NCBI RefSeq assembly: GCF_013410665.1
Contig: NZ_JACCFM010000001.1
Location: 868,001 to 932,000 of the forward strand
Length of the DNA stretch: 64,000 nucleotides
Direction of reading: 5' to 3'
From: Leifsonia psychrotolerans
GTDB lineage: Bacteria; Actinomycetota; Actinomycetes; Actinomycetales; Microbacteriaceae
Shown here one piece after another: positions 26,533 to 37,056 of this stretch (position 1 is the stretch's first letter; every line of letters starts with the position of its first letter). A program made the position numbers and the translations under genes. A model generated the notes under the pieces. The model ran no database searches, was not told the origin of the DNA, and was given only the letters and a program-made list of their open reading frames with translations.

Positions 26533-27732
26533 CTACGTGCGCATTGCCTGAGCGTCGCGATAGAGCTCCTCAAACCGCAACGTCACGGCCGTGCTGTCGT
26601 GCGCGAGCGAGTGCTCGTAGGAGCACCGACGCATGGTCGAATAGTCCTCGTCCGGAAGTAGAAGAATGCTCTCGAGCGCCTGCGCAAGCGACTCCGAGCA
26701 CTGCGGCGGCACAAGCACGCCGTTCCGCCCCTCATCGACGAGGTGCGGCAGGGCCATGGCATCCGCGAGTACGACCGGCACGCCGCTGGCCATCGCCTCA
26801 AGCGTCGCGATGCTCTGCAACTCGGCCGTCGAGGGCATCACGAAGACGGATGCCTGCGCATAGAGCTCGTCGATCGCCGCGTCGGTCACGCGGCCATGAA
26901 ACGTCACCCGGGAGGTGACGCCCAGATGGTCCGCGAGTTTCTGCAGTCGCCGCAGCTCGGTGCCGCCACCCACGATGTCAAGCTGCACCTGCAAGGCGGC
27001 TGGAAGCATCGCGCACGCACGCACGAGGATGTCGAGATTCTTCTCGGTATCGAGGCGTCCGACATAGAGAACGCGGTTCGTGGCCGGGCGGTTGAAGTGC
27101 GGTCTGAAGCGACCGAGATCGATGCCGCAGGACAGCGGAATCACCCTGTTCACTGTGGTGTTCTCTTCGAGGTAGCCGGCGGCGATGGGCGTGGGGCTCG
27201 TGACGATGTCGGCTTCGGTCAGCACCGACGAGGCGAGAGACCAGCCCCAGCGGGTGAGCGGCGGATGCAACTGCCGGGGGAGTCCGCTGTATTCGACGAT
27301 GTTGTCGGGCATTACGTGGTTTGTGGCCACGAGAGGAATATTGCGGGCCGTCGTTTCGAGACTGACCGATCGGCCAATATTGATGAACGACTGAATGTGC
27401 ACGACATCGGGCTCGATCTCGTCGAGAAGGGAACCGACGGCCTTGCGGATCTCCCAGGGCGGCGGAAAGCGAATCCAGTCGTGGAGTAACCAACGCACGC
27501 TGCGTAGACGGTGCACGGTGATCAATTGACCGTCGAAGAGTTCAGGTTGCGAACTGCTGACCAGGGTCGTCGACGGGGCGACGACGTGCACTGAGTTCCC
27601 CCTGCGAGCAAGGCGCACCGCGAGGTTGCGGGCGAACCGTGCGGCTCCATTGAGATCGGGGGCGAAAGTATCTGTCGCGATGAGAACGCGCAGCGGACGG
27701 TCTGACCTATCAGGCACAGTCGGGTGTTCCAA
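26533..27732 (-). CDS. GT4-family glycosyltransferase
   Basis: 399 aa, GT-B fold. The N-terminal domain begins LRVLIATDTFAPDLNGAARF, the C-terminal domain has VLYVGRLDTEKNLDILVRA and the donor-binding block STAELQSIATLEAMASG, where the two glutamates of the E-x7-E motif bind the nucleotide sugar. It resembles the PimB/MgdA-type mannosyl- and glucosyltransferases of actinobacteria acting on membrane lipids. The TTG at 27732 is the longest start; a GTG 15 bp further in is an alternative, since neither has a good SD. It stands alone and is divergent from the DUF998-like gene. Confidence 0.85.
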   Translation of the reverse strand: MEHPTVPDRSDRPLRVLIATDTFAPDLNGAARFARNLAVRLARRGNSVHVVAPSTTLVSSSQPELFDGQLITVHRLRSVRWLLHDWIRFPPPWEIRKAVGSLLDEIEPDVVHIQSFINIGRSVSLETTARNIPLVATNHVMPDNIVEYSGLPRQLHPPLTRWGWSLASSVLTEADIVTSPTPIAAGYLEENTTVNRVIPLSCGIDLGRFRPHFNRPATNRVLYVGRLDTEKNLDILVRACAMLPAALQVQLDIVGGGTELRRLQKLADHLGVTSRVTFHGRVTDAAIDELYAQASVFVMPSTAELQSIATLEAMASGVPVVLADAMALPHLVDEGRNGVLVPPQCSESLAQALESILLLPDEDYSTMRRCSYEHSLAHDSTAVTLRFEELYRDAQAMRT

Positions 27733-27933
27733 TCTGGGATGAAGGCATCTCGGGCTCTGAACGCTCCGGCACGAGTTAACCGGCAGCGGCCCGCGTCGTC
27801 GCGGTCGTCATCTGGTGAAGCCTCCCGCCGAATCGGCCACGAGAGGGTGTAGCACAGACGCTGCTGCCGTCGGATGATGATACCGCAGTCTCCTTTCGGG
27901 AGTGATTCAGCACGCAGGGACTAGCCTCACATC

Positions 27934-29013
27934 ATGCACAAAACAGGTCTGCCGGCGATGAGATCGTTCGCACAGACGTATGCCATCCGGGTCGAATCGC
28001 GCGCCATCATCCTGGCCGCTGGGGCGTTTGTCCTGGCCGGGCTCTGTGCGCTGCTGGTCATGCACGGTACGCACTTGCCACTCTGGAAGGGGTGGTCGGT
28101 CGGCCTGCTCGCCATCCTGGCGGGGTCGCTCACGGGAGGCATTGCCTATGTCGTGAGCGCGATTGACTCCTCACGACGTATCGCGGCTAAGACCGGCGCC
28201 AAACGACGGATACTGCGCTTCGCCTGGGACACGACAGCCCTCACGTTCACGCATGTCGCGATCTACTGCATGCTCTGCCTCGTCATGTTCTCGACGCTGC
28301 AGACCGCCTTCCAGGGGCTCCGGGTCGATACGCTCACGGGCACGATGTTGGTGGGAGTGAGCGGCGCTGCTACTGCCTACTTTCTGTCGCTTTCAGCGGC
28401 GACGACGACGGCCTACACACTCTCGAACCTGCTCACCGTGTTCCTGAGCAGCGGCGTGCTTCTGAGCATGACCACGACGGCGGATCCGCACTGGTGGGAG
28501 TTCAACTTCAGCATTCTGGGCACGACGAGGGATTTCTCGAGTCTCGCCTTCAACGTGACCCTGATACTGGCCGGCGCCACGATCACGATCATGGCCGATT
28601 ACGCAACAAACGATCTCTCGGCCTGGACGAAGCGTCTGTTCGGCCAGGCCAGCGCCCGTATCGCCCTCATCAAATGGGCACTCGTCGCGATCGGGATCCT
28701 GCTCGCCTGCGTCGGCTTGGTTCCGGTGAATCGGGCACTGATCGTTCACAACACCGTGGCGACAGGCATGGTTGTGCTGTTCTTCGTGCTCATGATCGCG
28801 CTCAGATGGCTGCTGCCGGGATTTCCGCGCACCTTCTTTTTGCTCGGCTACTCATTCCTAGGGTGCATCGTCGTCGCGGCCGTGATGTTCTTTCCGATCG
28901 GCTATTACAACCTCACCGCGTTCGAGCTGATCGCGGCGGCGTTCATCTTCGGCTGGCTGGTAATTTTCGTTCGGAACATCGCTGCCGTCACGGCGGATGC
29001 CAGCTCCCACTAA
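27934..29013 (+). CDS. DUF998-like integral membrane protein
   Basis: 359 aa with about nine or ten hydrophobic segments spread over the whole length; short soluble loops, one Arg/Lys-rich ([20 protein letters not shown]). Function unknown; the arrangement is that of DUF998/Frp-type membrane proteins in actinobacteria. The ATG is 6 nt behind TAGCCT, so the message is probably leaderless. Its stop is 37 bp before the thrS start, but the thrS leader may have its own signals. Confidence 0.75.
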   Translation: MHKTGLPAMRSFAQTYAIRVESRAIILAAGAFVLAGLCALLVMHGTHLPLWKGWSVGLLAILAGSLTGGIAYVVSAIDSSRRIAAKTGAKRRILRFAWDTTALTFTHVAIYCMLCLVMFSTLQTAFQGLRVDTLTGTMLVGVSGAATAYFLSLSAATTTAYTLSNLLTVFLSSGVLLSMTTTADPHWWEFNFSILGTTRDFSSLAFNVTLILAGATITIMADYATNDLSAWTKRLFGQASARIALIKWALVAIGILLACVGLVPVNRALIVHNTVATGMVVLFFVLMIALRWLLPGFPRTFFLLGYSFLGCIVVAAVMFFPIGYYNLTAFELIAAAFIFGWLVIFVRNIAAVTADASSH

Positions 29014-29050
29014 AGTTGAAGGGTTCGTAACAAATCAGGGAGTGATTTAC

Positions 29051-31045
29051 GTGGTTGACGGCTTTGAGCTTTTCACCGACCGGTCTGTTGTCGCGATGCG
29101 CGTCAACGGTGAACTGAAAGACCTCGCCACGCAGACGACGACGACCGACGTCGTCGAGCCTGTCACGATCGATTCGCCGGATGGGCTGAACATCTTGCGC
29201 CACTCCGCCGCACACGTGCTCGCCCAGGCTGTGCAGACAGTCAACCCGACCGCCAAGCTCGGAATTGGCCCGCCCGTCACCGACGGCTTCTACTACGACT
29301 TCGACGTGGCCGAACCGTTCACCCCCGACGACGTCAAGGCGCTCGAAAAGGCCATGGACCGCATCATCCGTCAAGGGCAGCGTTTCGTGCGCCGTGTCGT
29401 GACGGATGACGAGGCTCGCGCCGAGCTCGCCGACGAACCGTACAAACTTGAACTCATCGGCATCAAGGGTGGCGCCGCCGACGCAACCGCCGAACTCGGG
29501 GCAGACAACGAGTCGGTCGAGGTCGGCGGCGCCGAACTCACCATCTACGACAACGTCGACCCGAAGACCGGCGAGACACTCTGGAAAGACCTCTGCCGCG
29601 GCCCGCACCTGCCGAACACGCGCATGATCGGCAACGGCTACTCGTTGACCCGTCTGGCCGCCGCCTACTGGCGTGGCTCCGAGAAGAACCCGCAGCTGCA
29701 GCGTGTCTACGGCACGGCCTGGCCGACCAAAGACGAACTGCGAGCTTTCCAGGCCCGACAGGAAGAAGCGGCGAAGCGCGACCACCGCAAGCTCGGCGCC
29801 GAACTCGACCTGTTCAGCTTCCCCGAAGAGATCGGTTCCGGCCTCGCGGTTTTCCACCCCAAGGGCGGCGTGATCCGTCAAGAAATGGAAGCGTACTCAC
29901 GCAAGCGCCACACCGAGGCCGGCTACGAGTTCGTCTACACCCCGCACATCACCAAGTCGAACCTGTTCGAGGTCTCCGGCCACCTGGACTGGTACTCCGA
30001 CGGGATGTTCCCGCCGATGCACCTCGACGAGGAACGCAACGCCGACGGTCACGTGACGCGTCAGGGCGTGGACTACTACCTGAAGCCCATGAACTGCCCG
30101 TTCCACAACTTGATCTTCCGCTCGAGCGGTCGCAGCTACCGCGACCTGCCGATGCGCTTGTTCGAGTTCGGGTCGGTTTACCGCTACGAGAAGTCAGGCG
30201 TGGTGCACGGTCTGACCCGGGTGCGCGGCATGACCCAGGACGACGCGCATATTTACACCACGCGCGACCGCATGAAGGAAGAGCTCACCGGTACTCTCAA
30301 CTTCGTGTTGCAGTTGCTGGCTGACTATGGCCTGGAGGACTACTACCTCGAACTGTCGACGAAGGACCCGAAGAAGTTTGTCGGCACCGACGAGGACTGG
30401 GACGAGGCCACGCAGACGCTGGCTGAAGTAGCCGCCGAATCGGGTCTTGAGCTGGTCGCCGATCCGGGCGGAGCGGCGTTCTACGGGCCCAAGATCTCGG
30501 TGCAGGCTCGCGATGCGATCGGCCGTACCTGGCAGATGTCGACCATCCAGCTCGACTTCAACCTGCCCGAGCGTTTCGACCTCGAGTACACCGCACCCGA
30601 TGGTTCGCGACAGCGCCCGGTGATGATTCACCGTGCCCTGTTCGGTTCGATCGAACGATTCTTCGCGGTGCTTACAGAGCACTACGCCGGTGCGTTCCCG
30701 GTCTGGCTTTCCCCCGTGCAGGTGGTCGGTATCCCGATCAGCGAGCAGTATGGTCCCTACCTCGATGACGTCATCGCCACGCTGAAGAAGGCCGGCGTGC
30801 GCGCCGAAGTCGACAACTCCGACGACCGCATGCAGAAGAAGATCCGCAACCACACCAAGGCCAAGGTTCCCTTCCAACTCATCGTCGGCGAAGAAGACCA
30901 GACCAACGGAGCGGTCAGCTTCCGATTCCGTGACGGCAGCCAAGAAAACGGGGTGCCGGTCGCCGAGGCCGTGCGCCGCATCCTGGCGTCGATCGAAACC
31001 CGTGCGCAGGTGACGAACCAGGAGCAGTTCGCGAGTGTCCAGTAA
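29051..31045 (+). CDS. thrS: Threonyl-tRNA synthetase
   Basis: 664 aa class II aminoacyl-tRNA synthetase. A short N-terminal TGS domain is followed by the editing domain with [11 protein letters not shown] and [10 protein letters not shown], then the catalytic domain with motif 2 [20 protein letters not shown], the zinc-site residues (Cys in [12 protein letters not shown], His in IYTT...HRALFGS), and an anticodon-binding domain from about residue 560. The GTG at 29051 follows AGGGAG and is preferred to an ATG at 28997 that overlaps the upstream gene. It overlaps the HIT gene by 11 bp. Confidence 0.96.
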   Translation: MVDGFELFTDRSVVAMRVNGELKDLATQTTTTDVVEPVTIDSPDGLNILRHSAAHVLAQAVQTVNPTAKLGIGPPVTDGFYYDFDVAEPFTPDDVKALEKAMDRIIRQGQRFVRRVVTDDEARAELADEPYKLELIGIKGGAADATAELGADNESVEVGGAELTIYDNVDPKTGETLWKDLCRGPHLPNTRMIGNGYSLTRLAAAYWRGSEKNPQLQRVYGTAWPTKDELRAFQARQEEAAKRDHRKLGAELDLFSFPEEIGSGLAVFHPKGGVIRQEMEAYSRKRHTEAGYEFVYTPHITKSNLFEVSGHLDWYSDGMFPPMHLDEERNADGHVTRQGVDYYLKPMNCPFHNLIFRSSGRSYRDLPMRLFEFGSVYRYEKSGVVHGLTRVRGMTQDDAHIYTTRDRMKEELTGTLNFVLQLLADYGLEDYYLELSTKDPKKFVGTDEDWDEATQTLAEVAAESGLELVADPGGAAFYGPKISVQARDAIGRTWQMSTIQLDFNLPERFDLEYTAPDGSRQRPVMIHRALFGSIERFFAVLTEHYAGAFPVWLSPVQVVGIPISEQYGPYLDDVIATLKKAGVRAEVDNSDDRMQKKIRNHTKAKVPFQLIVGEEDQTNGAVSFRFRDGSQENGVPVAEAVRRILASIETRAQVTNQEQFASVQ

Positions 31046-31622
31046 AGGCGAGTCGAGTAACGGTGCGAGCGCCGTCGGGGGAGTCGACATCGAGAACTCC
31101 TCCGACTTCGCCGCGGTTCCTGACGCATTCCAGCGACTGTGGACGCCGCACCGGATGGTCTACATCCAAGATGGCCAGCAGCCGCATTCCGATGATTGTC
31201 CGTTCTGCCTCGCCCCGAAGATGGACGACGAGAAGGCCCTCATCGTGGCACGCGGCACGCACGCCTACGTGCTGCTGAACCTGTTCCCCTATAACAGCGG
31301 ACACGTGCTGATCTGCCCGTACCGTCACATTGCGATGTATGACGAAGCTACGCCGGATGAGACAGCTGAAATTGCGAGCCTGACGCAGACCGCCATGCGG
31401 GTGCTGACGGCAACGTCGCGCTGTGACGGTTTCAATATCGGCATGAACCAGGGCCGAATCGCCGGGGCGGGAATCGCCGACCATCTGCACCAACACCTCG
31501 TGCCGCGCTGGGCGCAGGATTCCAACTTCTTCCCGATCATCGCCGGCACCAAGGCGCTGCCTCGTTTGCTTGGCGACGTTCGTCAGGAAATCGCGGCAGC
31601 CTGGCCCGCGTCCCAGCAGTAG
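31035..31622 (+). CDS. HIT domain protein (Ap4A phosphorylase-like)
   Basis: 195 aa. The histidine triad is [10 protein letters not shown]; an upstream CPFCLAP with further residues suggests the zinc-binding form found in actinobacterial HIT proteins. These hydrolyse or phosphorolyse dinucleotides such as Ap4A. Since Ap4A is a by-product of aminoacyl-tRNA synthetases, the 11-bp overlap with thrS makes functional sense. The GTG start lies within the end of thrS. Confidence 0.93.
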   Translation: MSSKGESSNGASAVGGVDIENSSDFAAVPDAFQRLWTPHRMVYIQDGQQPHSDDCPFCLAPKMDDEKALIVARGTHAYVLLNLFPYNSGHVLICPYRHIAMYDEATPDETAEIASLTQTAMRVLTATSRCDGFNIGMNQGRIAGAGIADHLHQHLVPRWAQDSNFFPIIAGTKALPRLLGDVRQEIAAAWPASQQ

Positions 31623-31647
31623 TTCTCACCCACAGTTCTCCGTTACG

Positions 31648-31663
31648 GCGGCCCACGGGCCGC
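31648..31663. terminator. Short GC hairpin after the HIT gene
   Basis: GCGGCCC and GGGCCGC face each other across two bases (effective loop 4), 25 bp after the HIT stop and about 45 bp before the pdxS -10. No T-run follows, so it is only a possible terminator of the thrS-HIT unit. Confidence 0.3.
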
Positions 31664-31718
31664 GCTCCAGCCTTCCCTGTCCCGCCCCGTCCCTCACGCA
31701 AGGATTAGAATCGACCTC

Positions 31719-32621
31719 ATGACTAACACCACTTCCGTAGAGCAATTTGGATCCAGCCGCGTCAAGCGTGGCCTGGCCGAGATGTTGAAGGGCGGCGTCA
31801 TCATGGACGTCGTCAACGCTGAGCAGGCTCGCATCGCAGAAGATGCCGGCGCCGTGGCTGTCATGGCCCTCGAGCGTGTTCCGGCCGACATCCGCTCACA
31901 GGGTGGCGTCGCCCGGATGAGCGACCCCGACCTGATCGACGGCATCCGTGCCGAGGTATCGATCCCGGTCATGGCCAAGGCCCGTATCGGCCACTTCGTC
32001 GAGGCTCAGATTCTCGAGGCACTCGACGTGGATTACATCGACGAGTCCGAGGTGCTCAGCCCGGCGGACTACGTCAACCACATCGACAAGTGGAACTTCA
32101 AGGTTCCCTTCGTCTGTGGCGCCACGAACCTCGGTGAGGCGCTGCGCCGCATCAACGAGGGTGCTGCCATGATTCGCTCGAAGGGCGAGGCCGGCACCGG
32201 CGACGTCTCAGAAGCAACCAAGCACATCCGCAAGATCAACGGTGAGATCCGTGCCCTGGCGGCCCTCAGCAAGGACGAGCTGTACGTTGCCGCCAAGGAA
32301 CTGCAGGCTCCCTACGCTCTCGTCGCCGAGATCGCCGAGACGGGCAAGCTTCCCGTCGTGCTCTTCACCGCCGGTGGCGTGGCCACCCCGGCCGACGCCG
32401 CAATGATGATGCAGCTGGGTGCAGACGGCGTCTTCGTCGGTTCCGGCATCTTCAAGTCGGGCAACCCGGCGCAGCGCGCGGCCGCCGTGGTCAAGGCCGT
32501 TACGTTCTTCGACGACGCCAAGGTCATTGCTGATGCGTCGCGCGGTCTGGGTGAGGCAATGGTCGGCATCAATGTGTCAGACCTCGCTGCCCCGCACCGC
32601 CTCTCCGAGCGCGGCTGGTAA
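31719..32621 (+). CDS. pdxS: Pyridoxal 5'-phosphate synthase lyase subunit PdxS
   Basis: 300 aa TIM-barrel enzyme that builds PLP from ribose 5-phosphate, glyceraldehyde 3-phosphate and ammonia. Typical signatures: [34 protein letters not shown], and the phosphate-binding [14 protein letters not shown]. Ammonia comes from PdxT, encoded 10 bp downstream. The ATG lies 7 nt behind TAGAAT and has no SD, so the message is probably leaderless. No PdxR regulator gene is adjacent. Confidence 0.98.
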   Translation: MTNTTSVEQFGSSRVKRGLAEMLKGGVIMDVVNAEQARIAEDAGAVAVMALERVPADIRSQGGVARMSDPDLIDGIRAEVSIPVMAKARIGHFVEAQILEALDVDYIDESEVLSPADYVNHIDKWNFKVPFVCGATNLGEALRRINEGAAMIRSKGEAGTGDVSEATKHIRKINGEIRALAALSKDELYVAAKELQAPYALVAEIAETGKLPVVLFTAGGVATPADAAMMMQLGADGVFVGSGIFKSGNPAQRAAAVVKAVTFFDDAKVIADASRGLGEAMVGINVSDLAAPHRLSERGW

Positions 32622-32631
32622 CACTCGCTTC

Positions 32632-33225
32632 ATGAGCGTTGGAGTTCTCGCCCTCCAGGGTGATTTTCGTGAGCATGCGGATGTTCTGCGCGCGCTCGGC
32701 GCCGATGTCGTGCATGTTCGTCGCCCGGAAGAACTGGCCCGTGTCAACGGGCTGGTGATTCCGGGCGGCGAGTCCAGCGTCATGGACAAGCTGTCGCGAT
32801 TGTTCGGCCTGGCCGAGCCGTTGCGCGCTGCCGTGCGCTTGGGGTTGCCCGTCTACGGAACCTGTGCTGGGCTGATCATGTTGGCTGACCGCATCCTGGA
32901 CGGCATCGAGGGCCAAGAGAGCATCGGCGGCCTGGACATCGCCGTGCGCCGCAATGCGTTCGGCTCGCAGACGGCCTCGTTCGAGACCGATCTCGACATT
33001 CCGCAGTTCGGCGAGCCGCCGGTGCACGCGGCGTTCATTCGCGCACCCGTCGTTGAAACCGTTGGCCCGAAGGCCACGGCGCTGGCCACGCTGGCGGATG
33101 GCCGCTGTGTTGCGGTGACGCAGGGCAACCTGCTCGGCACGTCGTTCCACCCCGAGATCACGGGGGAGTACCGCTTTCACGAATACTTCCTGCGTACCGT
33201 CGCGTCGGCCGGGTTCAACGCGTAG
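32632..33225 (+). CDS. pdxT: Pyridoxal 5'-phosphate synthase glutaminase subunit PdxT
   Basis: 197 aa class I glutamine amidotransferase that feeds ammonia to PdxS. The nucleophile is in [12 protein letters not shown], the His and Glu in [17 protein letters not shown], and the oxyanion strand is [12 protein letters not shown]. The ATG at 32632 gives the standard start [15 protein letters not shown]; longer starts read into pdxS. It is followed by a 61-bp palindrome that probably ends the unit. Confidence 0.97.
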   Translation: MSVGVLALQGDFREHADVLRALGADVVHVRRPEELARVNGLVIPGGESSVMDKLSRLFGLAEPLRAAVRLGLPVYGTCAGLIMLADRILDGIEGQESIGGLDIAVRRNAFGSQTASFETDLDIPQFGEPPVHAAFIRAPVVETVGPKATALATLADGRCVAVTQGNLLGTSFHPEITGEYRFHEYFLRTVASAGFNA

Positions 33226-33246
33226 CTCTCGCGCGCGTAAATCGGG

Positions 33247-33307
33247 CGCGAGATACCCCAAATGGCCCCTTGATCGGGGTTCAAGGGGCTATTCGAGGTA
33301 TCTCGCG
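33247..33307. repeat. 61-bp palindrome (27-bp arms) between pdxT and yebC
   Basis: The arms 33247-33273 and 33281-33307 are complementary at 24 of 27 positions with a 7-base loop; each mismatch is a G-U wobble in RNA of one strand or the other. The ends read CGCGAGATACC. No T-run follows. It lies 21 bp after the pdxT stop and may act as terminator, but its length, and the outer octamer shared with the palindrome at 4128-4192, suggest a dispersed element. Confidence 0.85.
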
Positions 33308-33445
33308 GCGCTGTCCCACGACATGAGGTGGGGCGCGCGGGACGCCGACGGATGCCGCCCCGCTGTTCTAGACTGGGGTGGCACCCCGGTGGTGCACAGA
33401 ATGTGCGACAAGCAAGCACGAAGCAAGTACTACAACGGGAGATTC

Positions 33446-34210
33446 ATGTCCGGGCACTCCAAGTGGGCCACCACCAAGCACAAGAAGGCCATTACCGACT
33501 CGCGTCGGGCCAAGGCGTTTGCGAAGCTGATCAAAAACATCGAAGTTGCCGCCAAGATGGGCGGAGCCGACCTTTCGGGTAACCCGACGCTGGTTGACGC
33601 CATCCAGAAGGCGAAGAAGACTTCTGTGCCCAACGACAACATCGACCGCGCCGTCAAGCGCGGTGCTGGTCTGAGTGGCGAGTCTGTCGATTACACGACG
33701 ATCATGTACGAAGGCTATGCAGCACACGGCGTCGCCATCATGATCGAGTGTCTGACCGACAACAAGAACCGTGCAGCCGCCGAGGTGCGCACCGCCATGA
33801 AGATGAGTGGCGGCACCATGGCCGACCCCGGAAGCGTGGCCTACAACTTCCACCGCAAGGGCATCGTGGTCGTTCCGAAATCTGCCGGTGTCACGGAAGA
33901 CGATGTTCTGATGGCAGTGCTCGACGCCGGTGCCGAAGAAGTGGTCGATGAGGGTGAAACCTTCGAAGTATTCTGCGAGGCCAGCGATCTCGTCGCCACG
34001 CGCACGGCGCTGCAGGATGCGGGCATCGATTATGACTCGGCAGATGCCGCATTCGTGCCGTCGCTCAAGGTCGATATCGACGCTCCGACCGCTCACAAGG
34101 TGTTTCGCCTGATCGACGCTCTCGAAGACCTCGACGACGTGCAAAACATTTACAGCAACTATGACCTCACTCCCGAGGTTCAGGCGCAGCTTCAGGCTGA
34201 GTCAGAGTAA
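33446..34210 (+). CDS. yebC: YebC/PmpR family DNA-binding or translation factor
   Basis: 254 aa. Starts with the family signature [14 protein letters not shown] and has [18 protein letters not shown] and [14 protein letters not shown] [10 protein letters not shown]. The family was described as transcription regulators; recent work on some members points to help in translating proline stretches. It begins the conserved yebC-ruvC-ruvA-ruvB run, with ruvC 4 bp after it. GGGAG lies just before the ATG; a TAGACT hexamer at about 33367 may be the promoter -10. Confidence 0.96.
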   Translation: MSGHSKWATTKHKKAITDSRRAKAFAKLIKNIEVAAKMGGADLSGNPTLVDAIQKAKKTSVPNDNIDRAVKRGAGLSGESVDYTTIMYEGYAAHGVAIMIECLTDNKNRAAAEVRTAMKMSGGTMADPGSVAYNFHRKGIVVVPKSAGVTEDDVLMAVLDAGAEEVVDEGETFEVFCEASDLVATRTALQDAGIDYDSADAAFVPSLKVDIDAPTAHKVFRLIDALEDLDDVQNIYSNYDLTPEVQAQLQAESE

Positions 34211-34214
34211 TCCG

Positions 34215-34841
34215 ATGGCGGTGCGGGTGCTCGGCATCGACCCGGGCCTCACCCGCTGTGGCGTCGGTGTTGTCGACGTTGCCGGCAACCGCCGGGCAAC
34301 ATTGGTCGACGTGACGGTGCTGCGCAGCACAGCTGATATGCCGCTTGAACGGCGACTGTTGCTGATCAGTCAGGGCATCGAAGAACTGCTCGACCGCCAC
34401 CAGCCACAATTCGTGGCGATCGAGCGGGTTTTCGCGCAGCAGAACGTCAGCACCGTGATGGGCGTGGCCCAGATCAGTGGCGTCGCGTTGGTACTCGCGG
34501 CCGAGCGCAACCTTCCGGTCACCCTGCACACGCCAAGCGAGGTGAAAGCCGCGATCACCGGCTACGGTAACGCCGAGAAGAAACAGGTCGGCACCATGGT
34601 GGCCCGCATCCTCGGCCTGGCCGAGATTCCGAAGCCTGCGGATGCCGCCGATGCGTTGGCCCTCGCGATCTGCCATGCCTGGCGCACGGGCGCGGCCGGC
34701 GGAACCCTGCCGACTGCGACATCCGTTGCCGCATCCGAAGTCGGCGCGCCCCGGGCGGCGCTGACACCCGCACAACAAGCATGGCGCGCCGCGGAGCAGA
34801 AGGCGGGCTCGTCGGTCGTGCCGCGTAGTCTAAAGCGGTGA
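34215..34841 (+). CDS. ruvC: Crossover junction endodeoxyribonuclease RuvC
   Basis: 208 aa. Cuts Holliday junctions brought by RuvAB. Acidic residues are in [24 protein letters not shown] and the C-terminal [15 protein letters not shown]. The last 40 residues are a variable Ala-rich tail. Start at 34215, 4 bp after yebC; its stop overlaps the ruvA start by 4 bp (GTGA). Confidence 0.97.
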   Translation: MAVRVLGIDPGLTRCGVGVVDVAGNRRATLVDVTVLRSTADMPLERRLLLISQGIEELLDRHQPQFVAIERVFAQQNVSTVMGVAQISGVALVLAAERNLPVTLHTPSEVKAAITGYGNAEKKQVGTMVARILGLAEIPKPADAADALALAICHAWRTGAAGGTLPTATSVAASEVGAPRAALTPAQQAWRAAEQKAGSSVVPRSLKR

Positions 34842-35470
34842 TCTCTTCAGTTCGTGGCCCCGTTCTCTCCGCCGTCGGCAGCACAATCGTCATTGAAGTC
34901 GGGGGAGTGGGCTTGGCCGTGCAAACCACCCAGTCCACCGCGTTGTCGGTGCGTATCGGTGACGAAGCGCTGCTTCTGACCACCCTCATCGTGCGCGAAG
35001 ATTCGCTCACCCTGTTCGGCTTTCCCACCGCCGGGGAGCTCGCTGTATTTGAGCTTCTGGTCGGCGTCACCGGGGTCGGCCCCAAATCGGCCTTGGGCGT
35101 GCTTGCGGCTCTCACCCCGAACCAGATCGCTCGGGCCGTACAGACCGAAGACGATGGAGCCTTCCGCAAGGTGAGCGGAATCGGCCCGAAGACGGCGAAG
35201 CTCATCGTGCTGTCTTTGGCGGGCAAGGTGCACCTGACGGAGGATGCCGGAGCTCCAGTTGGTCGCCCGACCGGTGCCGCCGGTGGTGTCGCCGCCACGG
35301 TGCAGACCGCCTTGATCGGCTTGGGCTGGCCAGAGCGAGTTGCGATACAGATCGTTGACGAGACGATGGCGGCAGCAAACGAGACCGATCAAGCTGTTGT
35401 GGCCACGATCCTGCGCCTGTCGCTGTCTCGACTCGGCCCAGCTCAGCACACGGTCGGGAATCGCTCATGA
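34838..35470 (+). CDS. ruvA: Holliday junction branch migration protein RuvA
   Basis: 210 aa. N-terminal OB-fold domain ([20 protein letters not shown]), two helix-hairpin-helix motifs ([17 protein letters not shown] and [17 protein letters not shown]), and a flexible linker before the C-terminal domain III that binds RuvB ([19 protein letters not shown]). The GTG start overlaps ruvC and its stop overlaps ruvB, so the three are co-translated. Confidence 0.97.
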   Translation: MISSVRGPVLSAVGSTIVIEVGGVGLAVQTTQSTALSVRIGDEALLLTTLIVREDSLTLFGFPTAGELAVFELLVGVTGVGPKSALGVLAALTPNQIARAVQTEDDGAFRKVSGIGPKTAKLIVLSLAGKVHLTEDAGAPVGRPTGAAGGVAATVQTALIGLGWPERVAIQIVDETMAAANETDQAVVATILRLSLSRLGPAQHTVGNRS

Positions 35471-36516
35471 ACGCGGATCTGACCGGCCACGAAAGCGAAA
35501 TCGAACTGACCAATCCCAGGGTCGAGGGCGACGTCGAGTTGGCTTTCGAAGGCGCATTGCGGCCACAGAGCCTGGCCGAGTTCGTCGGTCAAGAGAAGGT
35601 GCGCGGTCAGTTACAATTGCTGCTCACCGCGGCGGCCATGCAGAAACGCACACCGGACCATATTCTTTTGGCCGGCCCGCCGGGGCTCGGCAAGACCACG
35701 CTAGCTATGATCGTGGCCCATGAAGACAACCGCCCGCTCCGCATGTCGAGTGGCCCCGCCATTCAGCACGCAGGGGACCTCGCCGCAGTGCTCTCGTCGC
35801 TGATGCCGGGCGAGGTGCTCTTCATTGACGAGATTCATCGCATGGCCCGGTCCGCCGAAGAAATGCTCTACCTGGCGATGGAAGACTTTCGCATCGACAT
35901 CATGGTCGGCAAGGGCGCCGGTGCAACGTCAGTGCCACTTGAACTCGCGCCCTTCACGCTGGTCGGCGCCACGACACGCGCGGGTTTGCTCCCCAACCCG
36001 TTGCGAGATCGCTTCGGTTTCACCGCCCACCTGGAGTTCTACGCGGAGCACGAACTCGAGCAGGTGTTGACGCGGGCCGCTCCTCTGCTCGGCCTCGACA
36101 TCGAGCGCCGGGCGCTGGCCGAGATCGCAGGACGTTCCCGGGGTACTCCTCGCATCGCGAACCGGCTTCTGCGGCGGGTTCGCGACTATGCACTCGTGCA
36201 CGGCGGTCGCGCCGACCTTGCGGCTGTGCACGCCGCTCTCGAGCTCTACGACGTCGACGCGATTGGGCTCGATCGGCTTGACCGCGAGGTGATGAACATC
36301 ATTTTGACCCGTTTTGGGGGTGGGCCAGTTGGCCTGAATACTCTGGCAGTTTCGGTCGGAGAAGAGGCCGAAACCGTCGAAGCGGTCGTTGAGCCCTTCC
36401 TAGTACGGATAGGATTCCTCACGCGGACTCCTCGAGGACGCGTAGCAACTGCCGCAGCGTGGCGGCACTTTGGGCTTGATCATCCTCAGGTAGGTCTCAC
36501 ACTTGATGACTTATAA
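35467..36516 (+). CDS. ruvB: Holliday junction branch migration ATPase RuvB
   Basis: 349 aa AAA+ motor. Walker A is [18 protein letters not shown], Walker [12 protein letters not shown], sensor 1 [19 protein letters not shown] with the arginine finger, and a C-terminal winged helix ([20 protein letters not shown]). Start ATG at 35467 overlaps the ruvA stop. Its 3' end contains a TATAAT that may drive yajC. Confidence 0.98.
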   Translation: MNADLTGHESEIELTNPRVEGDVELAFEGALRPQSLAEFVGQEKVRGQLQLLLTAAAMQKRTPDHILLAGPPGLGKTTLAMIVAHEDNRPLRMSSGPAIQHAGDLAAVLSSLMPGEVLFIDEIHRMARSAEEMLYLAMEDFRIDIMVGKGAGATSVPLELAPFTLVGATTRAGLLPNPLRDRFGFTAHLEFYAEHELEQVLTRAAPLLGLDIERRALAEIAGRSRGTPRIANRLLRRVRDYALVHGGRADLAAVHAALELYDVDAIGLDRLDREVMNIILTRFGGGPVGLNTLAVSVGEEAETVEAVVEPFLVRIGFLTRTPRGRVATAAAWRHFGLDHPQVGLTLDDL

Positions 36517-36517
36517 T
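36512..36517 (+). promoter_or_regulatory. Possible -10 of the yajC-secD-secF unit
   Basis: A perfect TATAAT overlaps the ruvB stop codon, 74 bp before the yajC start. No good -35 is seen at the usual distance. Confidence 0.45.
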
Positions 36518-36591
36518 TCAGGATGGTTCGCAACGCCCAGTTATTCGACTGATGTGGTTGACAAGCCACAATCGAAAGGTTTCACAATTTC

Positions 36592-36987
36592 ATGGATCTG
36601 ATGACCCTCGTCATGCTCGCCGTCTTGGCGCTGCTCGTTTTCTTCATGTTCCGCAATGGGCGCAAGCGCAAAGCCGACCAGGAGAAGCTGCAGACGACCA
36701 TCGTCGCCGGCGCAGACGTGATGACGAACTTCGGTCTTTACGGCACCATCGTGTCGATTGACGAAGAAGAGAACAAGGTCGCGCTTGAGATCGCGCCCGG
36801 CACCACCGTGCAGATCCACCGTCAGACCATCGCCCGTGTGGTTGAGCCCCGCGACGTCGAGGTCCTGACCGATGATGAGCACGCCGGTGTAGAGCTCAAC
36901 CAGGACCACGCCACTCTCCTGGGTGAGCCCGAGTTCGGCCAGCGTGTCGACCACGACGACATTGAGCCCAAAAAGGGCGACGCGTAA
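36592..36987 (+). CDS. yajC: Preprotein translocase subunit YajC
   Basis: 131 aa accessory Sec protein. One N-terminal helix (LMTLVMLAVLALLVFFMFRN, residues 2-21), then the conserved cytoplasmic segment with VMTNFGLYGTIVSIDEEEN and a variable acidic tail. It lies 75 bp after ruvB and 69 bp before secD; the gap to secD has an 11-bp perfect hairpin. Confidence 0.92.
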   Translation: MDLMTLVMLAVLALLVFFMFRNGRKRKADQEKLQTTIVAGADVMTNFGLYGTIVSIDEEENKVALEIAPGTTVQIHRQTIARVVEPRDVEVLTDDEHAGVELNQDHATLLGEPEFGQRVDHDDIEPKKGDA

Positions 36988-37005
36988 CAATCCCTCTCCC
37001 TCTCC

Positions 37006-37033
37006 CGTGCCCGCGCCTTTCAGCGCGGGCACG
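37006..37033. terminator. 11-bp perfect hairpin between yajC and secD
   Basis: CGTGCCCGCGC (37006-37016) and GCGCGGGCACG (37023-37033) pair fully around CTTTCA, 24 bp before the secD start. No T-run follows. It could reduce read-through, protect yajC mRNA, or hide the secD start region. Confidence 0.55.
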
Positions 37034-37056
37034 AGCATAGAAAGCTGAGTTCATAG

